Positions 34,753-43,445 of a stretch of 64,000 nucleotides of DNA are shown piece after piece. Below the pieces are notes generated by a model. It worked only from the letters and a program-made list of their open reading frames with translations. It was not told the origin of the DNA and made no database searches. The DNA is taken from the NCBI RefSeq assembly GCF_013155465.1, contig NZ_JABJVX010000003.1:340186-404185 (forward strand). The letters are read 5' to 3'. The first letter of the stretch is position 1. Each line of letters opens with the position of its first letter. This stretch comes from Alterinioella nitratireducens (GTDB taxonomy: Bacteria; Pseudomonadota; Alphaproteobacteria; Rhodobacterales; Rhodobacteraceae). The position numbers were made by a program, and so were the translations under genes.

Positions 34753-37700
34753 TCTGCTTCTCCCCGTCCTTGTCGAAGAAGACCGGATCGACGATCTTCG
34801 CCGCGACCGTGCCGCCATCGACCTTGTTGAATTCGACGATATCGCCCATCCGGTCCGGCCCGTTCAGGACCAGCCCCATGGCGATACCGCGACCCAGGGT
34901 GGGCGAATGATAGGTCGAGGTCACCCGCCCCTGCACGTTGCGCTGGTTGTTGGCATTGGTCCCCGCCGCGATGCAATAGGCGCCATCGGGCAGCGTCGAG
35001 CCGTCCGTCGTCTCCAGCCCCACCAGTTTCCAGCGCGTCGGATCAGTCATGTGGCTGCGCGCCTGCGCGCGTTTGCCCATGTAATCCTCTTTTTTCTTCG
35101 AGATCGCCCAGTTCAGCCCCAGATCCTGCGGGATCACGGTGCCGTCGGTCTCATCCCCGATCATGATGAAGCCCTTCTCGGCCCGCATGATATGCAGCGC
35201 TTCCGTGCCGTAGGGGGTGATGTCCCATGTTCCCCCGGCCTCCAACGCGGCATCCCAGAAGGCGCGGCCCTGACTTGCGGGAATGGCGATTTCATAGGAC
35301 AGTTCCCCCGAGAAGGAGATACGGAAGACGCGGGCGTCAAAGCCCCCGATCCGCCCCTCGGCCCATCCCATGAAGGGCAGCGCCTCGGCGCTCAGGTCCA
35401 TATCGCCGCCCATCTTCTCCAGCAGTTTCCGGGCGTTCGGGCCAACCACGGCAATCTGGGCGAATTGTTCCGTGATGTTGACGGTGTGGACCTTCCAGTC
35501 CCACCACTCGCATTGCAGCCAGTCCTCCATATGGGCGTGGGTATGTTCCGCCCCGCCCGAGGTCGTGTGGACAAGAAACGTGTCCTCATCCAGCCGCGCC
35601 ACGACACCGTCATCCATCAGGAAGCCGTTTTCGTTGCACATGAGGCCGTAGCGGCATTTGCCCGGTTTCAGCGTGCTCATCATGTTGGTGTAGAGCATGT
35701 CGAGGAACTTGCCCGCATCGGGGCCTTTGACAAGGATCTTGCCAAGCGTCGAGGCATCCAGCAGCCCGAGCGAGTTGCGCGTCGCCAGAACCTCGCGATG
35801 CACGGATTCGGCGTGGCTTTCACCGGTCTTCGGATAGGTATAGGGCCGCCGCCAATGGCCGACGGGTTCCATATAGGCACCCTGGTCCTCGTGGTAGTCA
35901 TGGATCGGGGTGCGCCGCAGCGGCTGGAAGGTGGCATCGCGCGCCTCGCCCGCGATGGCCCCCATCGAAATCGGCGTATAGGGCGGGCGGAAGGTGGTGG
36001 TGCCGACGGCGGGAATCTCCGCATTCAACGCACCCGCCAGCGTCGCCAGACCATTGATATTGCTGAGCTTCCCTTGATCTGTCGCCATGCCGAGCGTGGT
36101 GTAGCGCTTGGTATGTTCGACGCTTTCATAACCCTCCTGCGCGGCCAGCCGCACATCCGAGACTTTCACATCATTCTGGTAATCCAGCCACATCTTCATG
36201 CGTTTCGCGGGGCCCGCGCCCTGCGGCATGATCCAGACCGGGGCCATGGGTTCCTCATGCGGGTCATTGGTGCCGGCTGCGTCCAAGTCCGGCAGGGATC
36301 GCCCGAGCGCGTCGGCGGCGGCGCCCGCCGCGGTCTTTGCATCCGCCAGCACGTCGCCGGCGGTTTCCGCGCCCGAGGCCGCGCCCGCCGTGATCACGAA
36401 GGGCTTGCCGTCATGCCCCGTGGGGGCGCGGGCGGCGTCAGGGCGGAAATGGGATCGCTCGGCGTCCCAGATCAACTTGCCGCCGCAATGCGACCACAGA
36501 TGCACGACCGGGGACCAGCCGCCCGACATGGCGACCGCTTCGCATGCGATCTCATCCGTCGCGGCGCCCTCGCCCGCCTGCGCGCAGAGCACGACGCCGG
36601 TGACGGATTTCCGCCCCTTGACCTCGGCGATGCCGGTGCCGGTCAGCACACGTATCCCGGCCTCACGCGCCGCCTGCGGCAGGTCACCGGTGGCCGAGGG
36701 CCGCGCATCGACGATGGCGGGCACCGCGAGCCCCGCCTCGTGCAGCACCAGCGCGGTGCGGTAGGCGTCGTCATTATTGGTCACGATCACGGTGCGGTCA
36801 CCGGGCGAGATCCCCCAGTTGACCACGTAATCGCGCAGGGCCGAGGCCAGCATCACGCCGGGAATATCATTGCCCGCGAAGGAGAGCGGACGCTCGATCG
36901 CCCCGGTCGCGGTGATGATCTGACCGGCACGGACCCGCCACAACCGATGGCGCGGCCCGCCCATCTCGGGCGCATGATCGGTCAGCCGCTCATAGACCAG
37001 CGCATAGCCATGGTCATAAACACCGGAGGCCATGGAACGGGTGCGGATACAGACATTCTCCATTCCTTCAAGGGCTTGCAGCGTGTCGTTGATCCACTCC
37101 TCCGCCGGTTTTCCACCGATCTCGACCCCGTCAACCGGCGCGCGGCCACCCCAATGGGCGGTCTGTTCGACCAGCAGCACGCGCAGACCCGCCTGGCCCG
37201 CGCGCAGCGCCGCTTGCAGCCCCGCGATACCGCCGCCCGCGACCAACAGATCGACATGGGCATAAAAGTGCTCGTAGCGATCCGCGTCGCGATCCTTGGG
37301 CGCGGCCCCGAGACCGGCGGACTTGCGGATCACCGGCTCGAACACATGTTTCCAGAACGGGCGCGGGAACATGAAGGTCTTGTAGTAGAACCCGGCGGGC
37401 AAAAGGCGCGGCACCATCGCGTTGACCGCGCCCACGTCGAAATCGAGGCTCGGCCAGTGGTTCTGCGTCTTCGCGGTCAGCCCATCGAAAATCTCGGTCG
37501 TGGTGGCGCGCTGGTTGGGCTCGAACCGCCCGCCCTCGCCGATCCCCATCAGGGCGTTGGGTTCCTCCGCGCCGCTGGCGACCACGCCGCGCGGGCGGTG
37601 ATATTTGAAGCTGCGCCCCATCAGCGTCTGGCCATTGGCCAGGAGCGCCGAGGCCAGCGTATCGCCGTCATGCCCCGACAGGCGCTTGCCGTTGAAGGTG

Positions 37701-37759
37701 AAGGTGCGGGTCGTGTGACGGTCGATCAGGCGACCGCCCGAGGCAAGGCGGGTGCTCAT
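34745..37759 (-). CDS. soxA: sarcosine oxidase alpha subunit
   Basis: The 1004-residue catalytic subunit has an N-terminal ferredoxin-like Fer2_4 segment (FTFNGKRLSGHDGDTLASALLANG), an NAD-binding Rossmann fold (LLVAGGGIAGLQAALRAGQ, GGGIAG at 175-180), a pyridine-nucleotide oxidoreductase middle, and a C-terminal GcvT/aminomethyltransferase domain that binds tetrahydrofolate (YTYPKTGESHAESVHREV, CRYGLMCNENGFLMDDGV). The tetramer turns sarcosine into glycine, methylene-THF and H2O2. It overlaps soxD by 4 bp. Confidence 0.96.
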   Translation of the reverse strand: MSTRLASGGRLIDRHTTRTFTFNGKRLSGHDGDTLASALLANGQTLMGRSFKYHRPRGVVASGAEEPNALMGIGEGGRFEPNQRATTTEIFDGLTAKTQNHWPSLDFDVGAVNAMVPRLLPAGFYYKTFMFPRPFWKHVFEPVIRKSAGLGAAPKDRDADRYEHFYAHVDLLVAGGGIAGLQAALRAGQAGLRVLLVEQTAHWGGRAPVDGVEIGGKPAEEWINDTLQALEGMENVCIRTRSMASGVYDHGYALVYERLTDHAPEMGGPRHRLWRVRAGQIITATGAIERPLSFAGNDIPGVMLASALRDYVVNWGISPGDRTVIVTNNDDAYRTALVLHEAGLAVPAIVDARPSATGDLPQAAREAGIRVLTGTGIAEVKGRKSVTGVVLCAQAGEGAATDEIACEAVAMSGGWSPVVHLWSHCGGKLIWDAERSHFRPDAARAPTGHDGKPFVITAGAASGAETAGDVLADAKTAAGAAADALGRSLPDLDAAGTNDPHEEPMAPVWIMPQGAGPAKRMKMWLDYQNDVKVSDVRLAAQEGYESVEHTKRYTTLGMATDQGKLSNINGLATLAGALNAEIPAVGTTTFRPPYTPISMGAIAGEARDATFQPLRRTPIHDYHEDQGAYMEPVGHWRRPYTYPKTGESHAESVHREVLATRNSLGLLDASTLGKILVKGPDAGKFLDMLYTNMMSTLKPGKCRYGLMCNENGFLMDDGVVARLDEDTFLVHTTSGGAEHTHAHMEDWLQCEWWDWKVHTVNITEQFAQIAVVGPNARKLLEKMGGDMDLSAEALPFMGWAEGRIGGFDARVFRISFSGELSYEIAIPASQGRAFWDAALEAGGTWDITPYGTEALHIMRAEKGFIMIGDETDGTVIPQDLGLNWAISKKKEDYMGKRAQARSHMTDPTRWKLVGLETTDGSTLPDGAYCIAAGTNANNQRNVQGRVTSTYHSPTLGRGIAMGLVLNGPDRMGDIVEFNKVDGGTVAAKIVDPVFFDKDGEKQNV

Positions 37760-38079
37760 GTCTCATGGCTCCAATCGGGGCGCTTCGCCTTGATGGCGGC
37801 GATGACGGTGTCGGGAACGGTGCTGGTTTGCGCCGTGTAGGTCGCGAAGACCTCCAGCGTGTTGGTGCAGCGGGCGGCATGGAACCACTTGCCGCAGCCA
37901 TTGGCGTGCCGCCAGCGTTCGAAATGCACGCCCTTGGGGTTGGCGCGGTGGAACAGGTAGCCTTCGAATTCCTCATCCGAGGATCCGGGGCCGAAGCGCT
38001 TCAGATGCGCCTCGCCACCGGCGGAAAGCTCGGTCTCGTCGGCCATGACGCCGCAATTGGGGCATTCGAGGATCAGCAT
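37756..38079 (-). CDS. soxD: sarcosine oxidase delta subunit
   Basis: The 107-residue zinc-binding subunit has the ligand set C6, C9 (ECPNCG), H58 and C62 (RHANGCGKW), with WFHAARCTNTLEV after it. It stabilises the tetramer. Its stop overlaps the soxA start by 4 bp. Its normal partner soxB lies 0.9 kb upstream, separated by two small genes. Confidence 0.95.
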   Translation of the reverse strand: MLILECPNCGVMADETELSAGGEAHLKRFGPGSSDEEFEGYLFHRANPKGVHFERWRHANGCGKWFHAARCTNTLEVFATYTAQTSTVPDTVIAAIKAKRPDWSHET

Positions 38080-38178
38080 GTCACTCTCCGATCGGGCATG
38101 AAAAACGGGCGGCAGGCCAGATGGCCGCCGCCCGGACAGAACTGTTGCAGGAATAGCGCCGAAAGGGCGCGCGCGGCG

Positions 38179-38373
38179 TCAGCCGCCGCCTTCCACTTCG
38201 CCTTCGATGGACCCGCCGCCGGGCAAGTCGATCTGGATGTCGGGCTCGTCAAGCGGGTTCTCGCCGCCCGAGAAGACGACCCAGGCCAACACGCCAAGTG
38301 CCACGACGACGGCGCCGAGGATGAAGGCCAATCCGGTATTGCCGCCGGAGGAATTATTGTTGCGGTCTGCCAT
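38179..38373 (-). CDS. small single-span membrane protein, 64 residues
   Basis: The product has a polar Asn/Ser/Gly-rich N-terminus (MADRNNNSSGGNTG), one transmembrane helix (LAFILGAVVVALGVLAWVVF) and an acidic Gly-rich tail (PDIQIDLPGGGSIEGEVEGG). A GAAGGAGC ribosome-binding sequence precedes the ATG. It lies inside the sox gene row, on the same strand, between the 80-residue membrane protein and soxD. No family recognised. Confidence 0.65.
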   Translation of the reverse strand: MADRNNNSSGGNTGLAFILGAVVVALGVLAWVVFSGGENPLDEPDIQIDLPGGGSIEGEVEGGG

Positions 38374-38526
38374 CGGGTCTGCTCCTTCTTGATGTCAATC
38401 GAGAAGGCAACGTGTGGGGTTTGCGCAGGGTTCCCGGCCGCCCCGGGCAGGGCGCGGGTTTCCGCCGAGGCCCCGCACGGCAGGACCGGGCGACCCTTGC
38501 AAATGGGGCCGCCCGGTCCGCGCGCA

Positions 38527-38769
38527 TCAATAGGCCGGTGCGGCGGGTGCGACCGGTGCGGGGTCTTCCTGCACGACAACAGGCGGAGCGCCCGCGCCGC
38601 CGGGGTGGACATCCGTGGTCGTGCCACCCGGCCCGAAGACCAGCAGCGCCAGGATGATGAGGGCAGCGATCCCGATAAGGATACGCCAGCCGCCGCCACC
38701 GCTGCGCGATGCCGAATAGTCGATGCGCTCAGGGTGTCTTGGGGTAAGATCGTCTGGGGTATAGTACAT
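38527..38769 (-). CDS. small single-span membrane protein, 80 residues
   Basis: From ATG 38769, preceded by a near-perfect AAAGGAGGT Shine-Dalgarno sequence, the product has a polar N-terminus (MYYTPDDLTPRHPERIDYS), a Gly-rich linker, one transmembrane helix (WRILIGIAALIILALLVFG) and a Pro/Ala/Val-rich tail. The layout repeats that of the 64-residue protein after it, but the sequences are not clearly alike. The frame stays open upstream to 38961, but the Shine-Dalgarno fixes the start. Confidence 0.7.
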   Translation of the reverse strand: MYYTPDDLTPRHPERIDYSASRSGGGGWRILIGIAALIILALLVFGPGGTTTDVHPGGAGAPPVVVQEDPAPVAPAAPAY

Positions 38770-38966
38770 GTCGCGACCTCCTTTCGCTGATGAAAGGATA
38801 ACCGCGCGCCGCTGTCGCGCGTTCCGCAGGCCGCGACGTCCTGCCGAAACGGGCCAGAACATGCGGGTTTCTGCGCTGCGGATAGGCCAGAACTGGCCGT
38901 GTTCACGCGAATGTGAGGATCGCTTGCGGAACATGCCCCCCCTCCGCCGATCGCGCGCCACGCCGG

Positions 38967-39018
38967 AAAATCCTTCGGGAAGGATTTTCGGACCGAAGAA
39001 TTTTCAGGAAAATTCTTC
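38967..39018. repeat. two adjacent 2-nt-loop hairpins after soxB
   Basis: AAAATCCTTC/GAAGGATTTT (38967-38988) and GAAGAATTTTC/GAAAATTCTTC (38995-39018) each have perfect arms and 2-nt loops. They begin directly after the soxB stop and resemble in style the cluster at 25435. They could attenuate or stabilise the sox message between soxB and the following genes. Confidence 0.65.
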
Positions 39019-39019
39019 A

Positions 39020-40264
39020 TCAATGCGCCACCCCCGCCGCGACGCTCTCATCAATGAACCGCCCCTCGCGGAACCGGTTGAGGCCGAACTCGGCGGTCAG
39101 TGGCGAATAGCCCCGCGCCATCAGCTCGGCAAAGCCCCATCCCGATCCGGGGATCGCCTTGAACCCGCCGGTGCCCCATCCGCAGTTGAAGAACATCCCC
39201 TCGACCGGTGCCTTGGAGATGATCGGCGAGCGGTCGCCCGTCACGTCCACGATGCCGCCCCATTGGCGCAGCATCTTGAGGCGCGAGATCATCGGGAAGG
39301 TCTCGACCAGGGCGCGCACGGTTTCCTCGATATGATGGAAGCTGCCGCGCTGCGTGTAGTTGTTGTAGCCATCCGTGCCGCCGCCGATCACCATCTCACC
39401 CTTGTCGGACTGGCTCATGTAGCCATGCACGGTATTGGCCATGACGACGCAATCCATGCAGGGCTTGATGGGCTCGCTGACCAGCGCCTGCAATGCCACG
39501 GATTCCATCGGCAGGCGAAAGCCCGCCATCTCGGCCAGTACGCTGGAATGTCCCGCCACCACGACGCCCAGTTTCTTGCAGCCGATGGTTCCCCTGGTGG
39601 TCTCCACCCCCGTGACAGCGCCGTTTTCCGTGTTCACGCCGGTCACTTCGCATTTCTGGATGATGTCCATCCCCATGTCCGAGCACGCCCGCGCATAGCC
39701 CCAGGCCACGGCGTCATGGCGGGCGGTCCCGGCCCGCGCCTGCCAGAGCGCACCCAGGACCGGATAGCGCGGCCCGTCGATATTGATGATCGGCACGATC
39801 TCCTTGACGCGCTCGGGGCCGACAAACTCGGTCTTCACGCCCTGTAGCGCGTTGGCATGCGCGGTGCGGGTATAGCCGCGCACCTCGTGTTCCGTCTGCG
39901 CCAGCATCAGCACGCCGCGGGGGGAGAACATGACGTTGTAGTTCAGGTCCTGGCTCATCGTCTCGTAAAGGCTGCGCGCCTTCTCGTAGATCGCCGCCGA
40001 CGGGTCTTGCAGGTAATTCGAGCGGATGATCGTCGTGTTGCGCCCCGTGTTGCCGCCGCCAAGCCAGCCCTTCTCGATCACCGCGACATTGGTGATGCCG
40101 AAATTTTTCCCGAGGTAGAACGCAGTGGCCAGCCCATGCCCGCCCGCGCCGACGATGATCACGTCATAGGCGCGTTTGGGTTCCGGCGAGGCCCAGGCCC
40201 GTTCCCATCCCTGGTGATAGCGGGCCGCCTCTCGGGCGATGGCAAAAGCGGAGTAGCGGCGCAT
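39020..40264 (-). CDS. soxB: sarcosine oxidase beta subunit
   Basis: The 414-residue flavoprotein has the FAD dinucleotide-binding motif VIIVGAGGHGLATAFYLG (GAGGHG 39-44), EKGWLGGGNTGRNTTIIRSNY and the C-terminal GWGTGGFKAIPGSGWGFAELMA. It is the sarcosine-oxidising subunit. Start ATG 40264 (MRRYSAFAIA) is the family start; the longer frame upstream is not conserved. It heads the operon soxB - two small genes - soxD - soxA - soxG. Confidence 0.96.
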   Translation of the reverse strand: MRRYSAFAIAREAARYHQGWERAWASPEPKRAYDVIIVGAGGHGLATAFYLGKNFGITNVAVIEKGWLGGGNTGRNTTIIRSNYLQDPSAAIYEKARSLYETMSQDLNYNVMFSPRGVLMLAQTEHEVRGYTRTAHANALQGVKTEFVGPERVKEIVPIINIDGPRYPVLGALWQARAGTARHDAVAWGYARACSDMGMDIIQKCEVTGVNTENGAVTGVETTRGTIGCKKLGVVVAGHSSVLAEMAGFRLPMESVALQALVSEPIKPCMDCVVMANTVHGYMSQSDKGEMVIGGGTDGYNNYTQRGSFHHIEETVRALVETFPMISRLKMLRQWGGIVDVTGDRSPIISKAPVEGMFFNCGWGTGGFKAIPGSGWGFAELMARGYSPLTAEFGLNRFREGRFIDESVAAGVAH

Positions 40265-40450
40265 GGGGGTCCCCTCATGACAGATCAGGCTGACACTTAA
40301 TGGTCTGTGGCGACGGAAAAGTAACATCACGGCGCGGCATTTCGATTGGAAAAAACGACAGTGTGACATGTCGCGCCGGATGCGCGCGGGGCTTTCGGAT
40401 CGGGTCGTGCCGGGGTAGAGAGTGCGCAACATCCAATTGGTGGAGGGCGC

Positions 40451-40534
40451 ATGGGGTTCTGGTTGATGGCGGGTCTGATCGCGGCGCTGGAAATGATCCG
40501 CGCGGCCGGAACCGGGCTGGAGGACGCCCCGTGA
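40451..40534 (+). CDS. tiny upstream reading frame, 27 residues
   Basis: ATG follows GGAGGGCGC and encodes MGFWLMAGLIAALEMI then RAAGTGLEDAP, a single hydrophobic segment. The TGA overlaps the GTG start of ruvX (GTGA), so its translation would couple to ruvX. It could be a small membrane peptide or only a translational leader. Too short for family recognition. Confidence 0.4.
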   Translation: MGFWLMAGLIAALEMIRAAGTGLEDAP

Positions 40535-41010
40535 TCTGCGACGGAATCGAAAGCTTCGCCGCCGCCCTGCCGCCCGCGCGCGCGTTGATGGGGCTGGACC
40601 TTGGCACCAAGACCATCGGCGTTGCCGTCTCGGACCCGTTCCTGGCCATCGCCACGCCGCTGGAGACCGTCCGCCGCATCAAGTTCACCCAGGACGCCGC
40701 CGCGCTGCAAAAGATCATCGCGCATCGCACCATCGGCGGCATCGTGCTTGGGCTGCCCTTCAACATGGACGGCAGCGAGGGTCCGCGCGCCCAATCGACC
40801 CGCGCCTTCGCCCGCAACCTCGACCGTCTCACCGACCTGCCGATTGCCTTCTGGGACGAACGCCTGTCCACCGTCGCCGCCGAACGGGCGCTGTTGGAGG
40901 CGGATACGTCGCGCAAACGTCGCGGCGAGGTGATCGACCACGTCGCGGCGGGGTATATCCTGCAAGGGGTGCTGGACCGGCTGGCGCATCTGAAAGGGGC
41001 TGCGGGATGA
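40531..41010 (+). CDS. ruvX: Holliday junction resolvase-like protein RuvX (YqgF)
   Basis: The 159-residue RNase H-fold protein has LMGLDLGTKTIGVAVSD, IVLGLPFNMDGSEGPRA, FWDERLSTVAAE and DHVAAGYILQG, with the acidic catalytic residues in the first and last motifs. YqgF proteins process the 5' end of pre-16S rRNA. The GTG at 40531 is the start, overlapping the 27-codon frame before it; a 4-bp overlap joins it to the DUF1289 gene. Confidence 0.93.
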   Translation: MICDGIESFAAALPPARALMGLDLGTKTIGVAVSDPFLAIATPLETVRRIKFTQDAAALQKIIAHRTIGGIVLGLPFNMDGSEGPRAQSTRAFARNLDRLTDLPIAFWDERLSTVAAERALLEADTSRKRRGEVIDHVAAGYILQGVLDRLAHLKGAAG

Positions 41011-41240
41011 GTGACGAGATATGGCAACGCAACGAGGTGGAGAGCCCCTGCGTCAAGATCTGCGTCGTCCACCCCAATGCGCGCATCTGCATCGGCTGTT
41101 TCCGCAGCGTCGAGGAAATCACCCAGTGGAGCCGCATGAGCTCGGCAGAGCGCGCCCGCATCATGGATGAATTGCCCAACCGCAAGGGCCAGGTCGCGCA
41201 GCGCCGGGGGGGACGGGCCGCGCGGCTGAAGCGGTCCTGA
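41007..41240 (+). CDS. DUF1289 protein (four-cysteine)
   Basis: The 77-residue protein has four conserved cysteines: C15 and C19 (SPCVKICV), C28 and C31 (ICIGCFRSVEEITQWS). This is the DUF1289 signature and suggests zinc or Fe-S binding. Function unknown. ATGA overlap with ruvX. The tail is Arg-rich. Confidence 0.92.
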   Translation: MSDEIWQRNEVESPCVKICVVHPNARICIGCFRSVEEITQWSRMSSAERARIMDELPNRKGQVAQRRGGRAARLKRS

Positions 41241-41261
41241 TGCGGGGATATGCCGGGGGGC

Positions 41262-42038
41262 TCAGCGCCCCTCGAACTTCGTCGGCCGCTTGTCCAGGAA
41301 GGCCACCACGCCTTCCCGGAAATCGCGGGTGCGGCCACATTCGCCCTGCAGCCGCGCCTCCAGCATCAGTTGTTCTTCCATCCCGTTGGCCAGGCTTTCC
41401 CGCATCGCCTGCTTGATGCGCGAGAACGCCTGGGTCGGGCCGCTGGCCAGGTGATCGGCCCGGGCGCGCCAGTGATCCTCGAACGCGTCATCGGCGACGG
41501 CCTCCCAGATCAGGCCCTGGTCGGCGGCGTCGCGCGCGGACAGCTTGTCGGCAAAAAGCGCCAGACCCATCGCGCGGGCCAGCCCCAGTTTGCGCGGCAG
41601 CACATAGGTGCCGCCCGCATCCGGCATCAGCCCGATCCTGGAAAACGCCTGCATGAAACTGGCGCTCTCAGTTGCGATCACTACGTCACAAGCCAGCGCC
41701 AGGTTGGCCCCGGCCCCGGCAGCGACCCCGTTGACGGCGGCGATGACCGGCACCGGGCAGTCCGCGATGGCCAACAGGATCGGCGTGTATTCGTCGCGCA
41801 GGAGGCGTTCGAGGTTTATATTGTTCAGGTTCCCGGTATCGCCCAGATCCTGCCCGGCGCAGAAGGCCCGCCCCTCGCCCGTCAGCACGACCGCGCGCGC
41901 CTCACCGCTCGCGCGCTTGACCGCGTGCAGCAGCTCCGCCCGCATTTGCGCATTCAGCGCGTTCATCACATCGGGCCGCGCCAGCGTGATCAGCGCCACG
42001 CCATCGGTCAGGTCGTAGTGGAGGGTCTCATACTGCAT
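41262..42038 (-). CDS. paaG: enoyl-CoA hydratase/isomerase, PaaG-like
   Basis: The 258-residue crotonase-fold protein has AFCAGQDLGD, NGVAAGAGANLALACDVVIA (oxyanion hole), SFMQAFSRIGLMPDAGGTYVLPR and AMGLALFADKLSARDAADQGLIWE, closest in pattern to PaaG, the ring 1,2-epoxyphenylacetyl-CoA isomerase. Other paa genes are absent, so the specific assignment is less sure than the family. Start ATG 42038. It would connect to IorAB, which makes phenylacetyl-CoA. Confidence 0.8.
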   Translation of the reverse strand: MQYETLHYDLTDGVALITLARPDVMNALNAQMRAELLHAVKRASGEARAVVLTGEGRAFCAGQDLGDTGNLNNINLERLLRDEYTPILLAIADCPVPVIAAVNGVAAGAGANLALACDVVIATESASFMQAFSRIGLMPDAGGTYVLPRKLGLARAMGLALFADKLSARDAADQGLIWEAVADDAFEDHWRARADHLASGPTQAFSRIKQAMRESLANGMEEQLMLEARLQGECGRTRDFREGVVAFLDKRPTKFEGR

Positions 42039-42264
42039 CGCGCGGGCCTGTCTGTTGCGGGGGTGCCCCATGTGAATAGGGCCAGAGCGCGGGCGAGGAA
42101 AGCCGAAACGCCGCGTCAGTCGTCCATCAGTTGCGCCAGCCACCTGTTCCTCGGGGCTCACCCCCTCGGGCGACATGGCAATGAATGAACAGCCCATTGA
42201 TTGCTTGCAGCCAGCCCCGTCGCCATTGTCGCCCGGACCAATGGCGCAATAATGGCGCCCCCCC

Positions 42265-42292
42265 GAGGATGTTTTCAGAACAAGGAAGGGGG
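42265..42292. repeat. dispersed intergenic repeat, copy C (AT-rich module)
   Basis: GAGGATGTTTTCAGAACAAG then GAAGGGGG matches the reverse complement of module 1 of copies A and B. It lies in the 365-bp gap between divergent paaG and the Hint gene. Otherwise the gap (42039-42403) shows no gene or clear promoter. Confidence 0.45.
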
Positions 42293-42403
42293 CCTGCGCG
42301 CGCCTGTCCCGCTTTGGGAAGAACCCGCGGAATTGCGCAGAACCTCCACAGTTCCGCCCGAATCCGGTTGCATCACACCCCTTCAAGACAAGGGGCAAAC
42401 CAC

Positions 42404-43444
42404 ATGCCGGTTTACACGATCTACACGCTGGAAAGCGCCAACATCACCGTCTCGGGCGGCGAACAGCTGTCGGGTATCACGCAGGGCGACGGCTCGCACC
42501 TGATGGGCGAGACGATCACGCTGAACAGCAACGATTGGGTCGCGGTCGATATCGACGACACCAATGACGCCAGTTTCGACGATTCCGACAGCTCGCAAAG
42601 CCTGGAGAACGCGATCTCCTATGACGGGACGGCCTATGTGTCGGGGCTGCGGGTCGAATCCGAATACGAGATGATCTTGCAGGATCCCGATGGCAACACC
42701 TACACGGTGCTGGCCTTCAACATCAACGAACCGGGCGTGACCTCCTACGCCACGGTCGAGGGGCTGGCCTTTGTCGGCGGCGTCGGCGGCTTTCCCCCGA
42801 TCGGCGTGCCGCTGACGGTGATCTCGACCGGCGAGGGGCCGAGCGACCCCTATTCCAGCCTCGCCACGCCCCCCTGCTTCACCGCCGGGTGCCTGATCGA
42901 CACAACGAACGGACCGGTCCCGGTCGAGGCGCTGGAGGTTGGCGACCTGGTCGAGACACTGGACCACGGGCCGCGTCCCATCCGCTGGATCGGGCGGCGC
43001 AGGTTCCCGGCGGCCGTCTTGCAGCGCGAGGCCGGGTTCCGACCCATCCTGGTGCGCAAGGACGCGTTCGGCCCCGGCCAGCCAGGCGCCGATACCCGCC
43101 TCTCGCCGCAGCATCGCGTGCTGGTGCAGGGCTGGCGCGCGGAACTGATGACCGGCGAAGCGGAGGTCCTGGTGCCCGTCAAGAAGCTGGTCAATGACAC
43201 CAGCATCCGGGTTTGCGGGGCCGGGACGGATGTCACCTATGTCCACATCCTGTTTGACGGGCACGAGATCGTCACCTGCGACGGGTTGCTTACGGAGAGC
43301 TACTTCACCGGCGAGGCCACCCCCGATGCCGCAGACGCGCGGGCCGAGATCCTGCGCATCTTCCCCACGCTTGGCGGCAGCATGGACATGGCCGCAGCGC
43401 GCCCTGTCGTGTCGAACACCAGTGCGGCGCTGCTGGCGCCTTGA
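42404..43444 (+). CDS. Hint (hedgehog/intein) domain protein
   Basis: The 346-residue product has a N-terminal beta-rich domain (about 1-150, ending GLAFVGGVGGFPPIGVPLTV) and a Hint_2 domain with CFTAGCLIDTTNGPVPVEALEVGDLVETLDHGPRPIRWIGRR, RLSPQHRVLVQG and ILFDGHEIVTCDGLLTESYF. Cys161 and the later His residues could carry out intein-like cleavage. It has no signal peptide; such proteins of marine alphaproteobacteria may leave by type I secretion. Start ATG 42404, a good length. It converges with the HerA-like gene one base away. Confidence 0.83.
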   Translation: MPVYTIYTLESANITVSGGEQLSGITQGDGSHLMGETITLNSNDWVAVDIDDTNDASFDDSDSSQSLENAISYDGTAYVSGLRVESEYEMILQDPDGNTYTVLAFNINEPGVTSYATVEGLAFVGGVGGFPPIGVPLTVISTGEGPSDPYSSLATPPCFTAGCLIDTTNGPVPVEALEVGDLVETLDHGPRPIRWIGRRRFPAAVLQREAGFRPILVRKDAFGPGQPGADTRLSPQHRVLVQGWRAELMTGEAEVLVPVKKLVNDTSIRVCGAGTDVTYVHILFDGHEIVTCDGLLTESYFTGEATPDAADARAEILRIFPTLGGSMDMAAARPVVSNTSAALLAP

Positions 43445-43445
43445 T

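Noticed and set aside
31858-34830. Open frame of 990 codons on the plus strand
   Set aside because: It runs antisense through sodB, the ATP-grasp gene and soxG; composition is that of a shadow frame.
34238-37840. Open frame of 1200 codons opposite soxA
   Set aside because: Shadow of soxA, which is certain by its domains.
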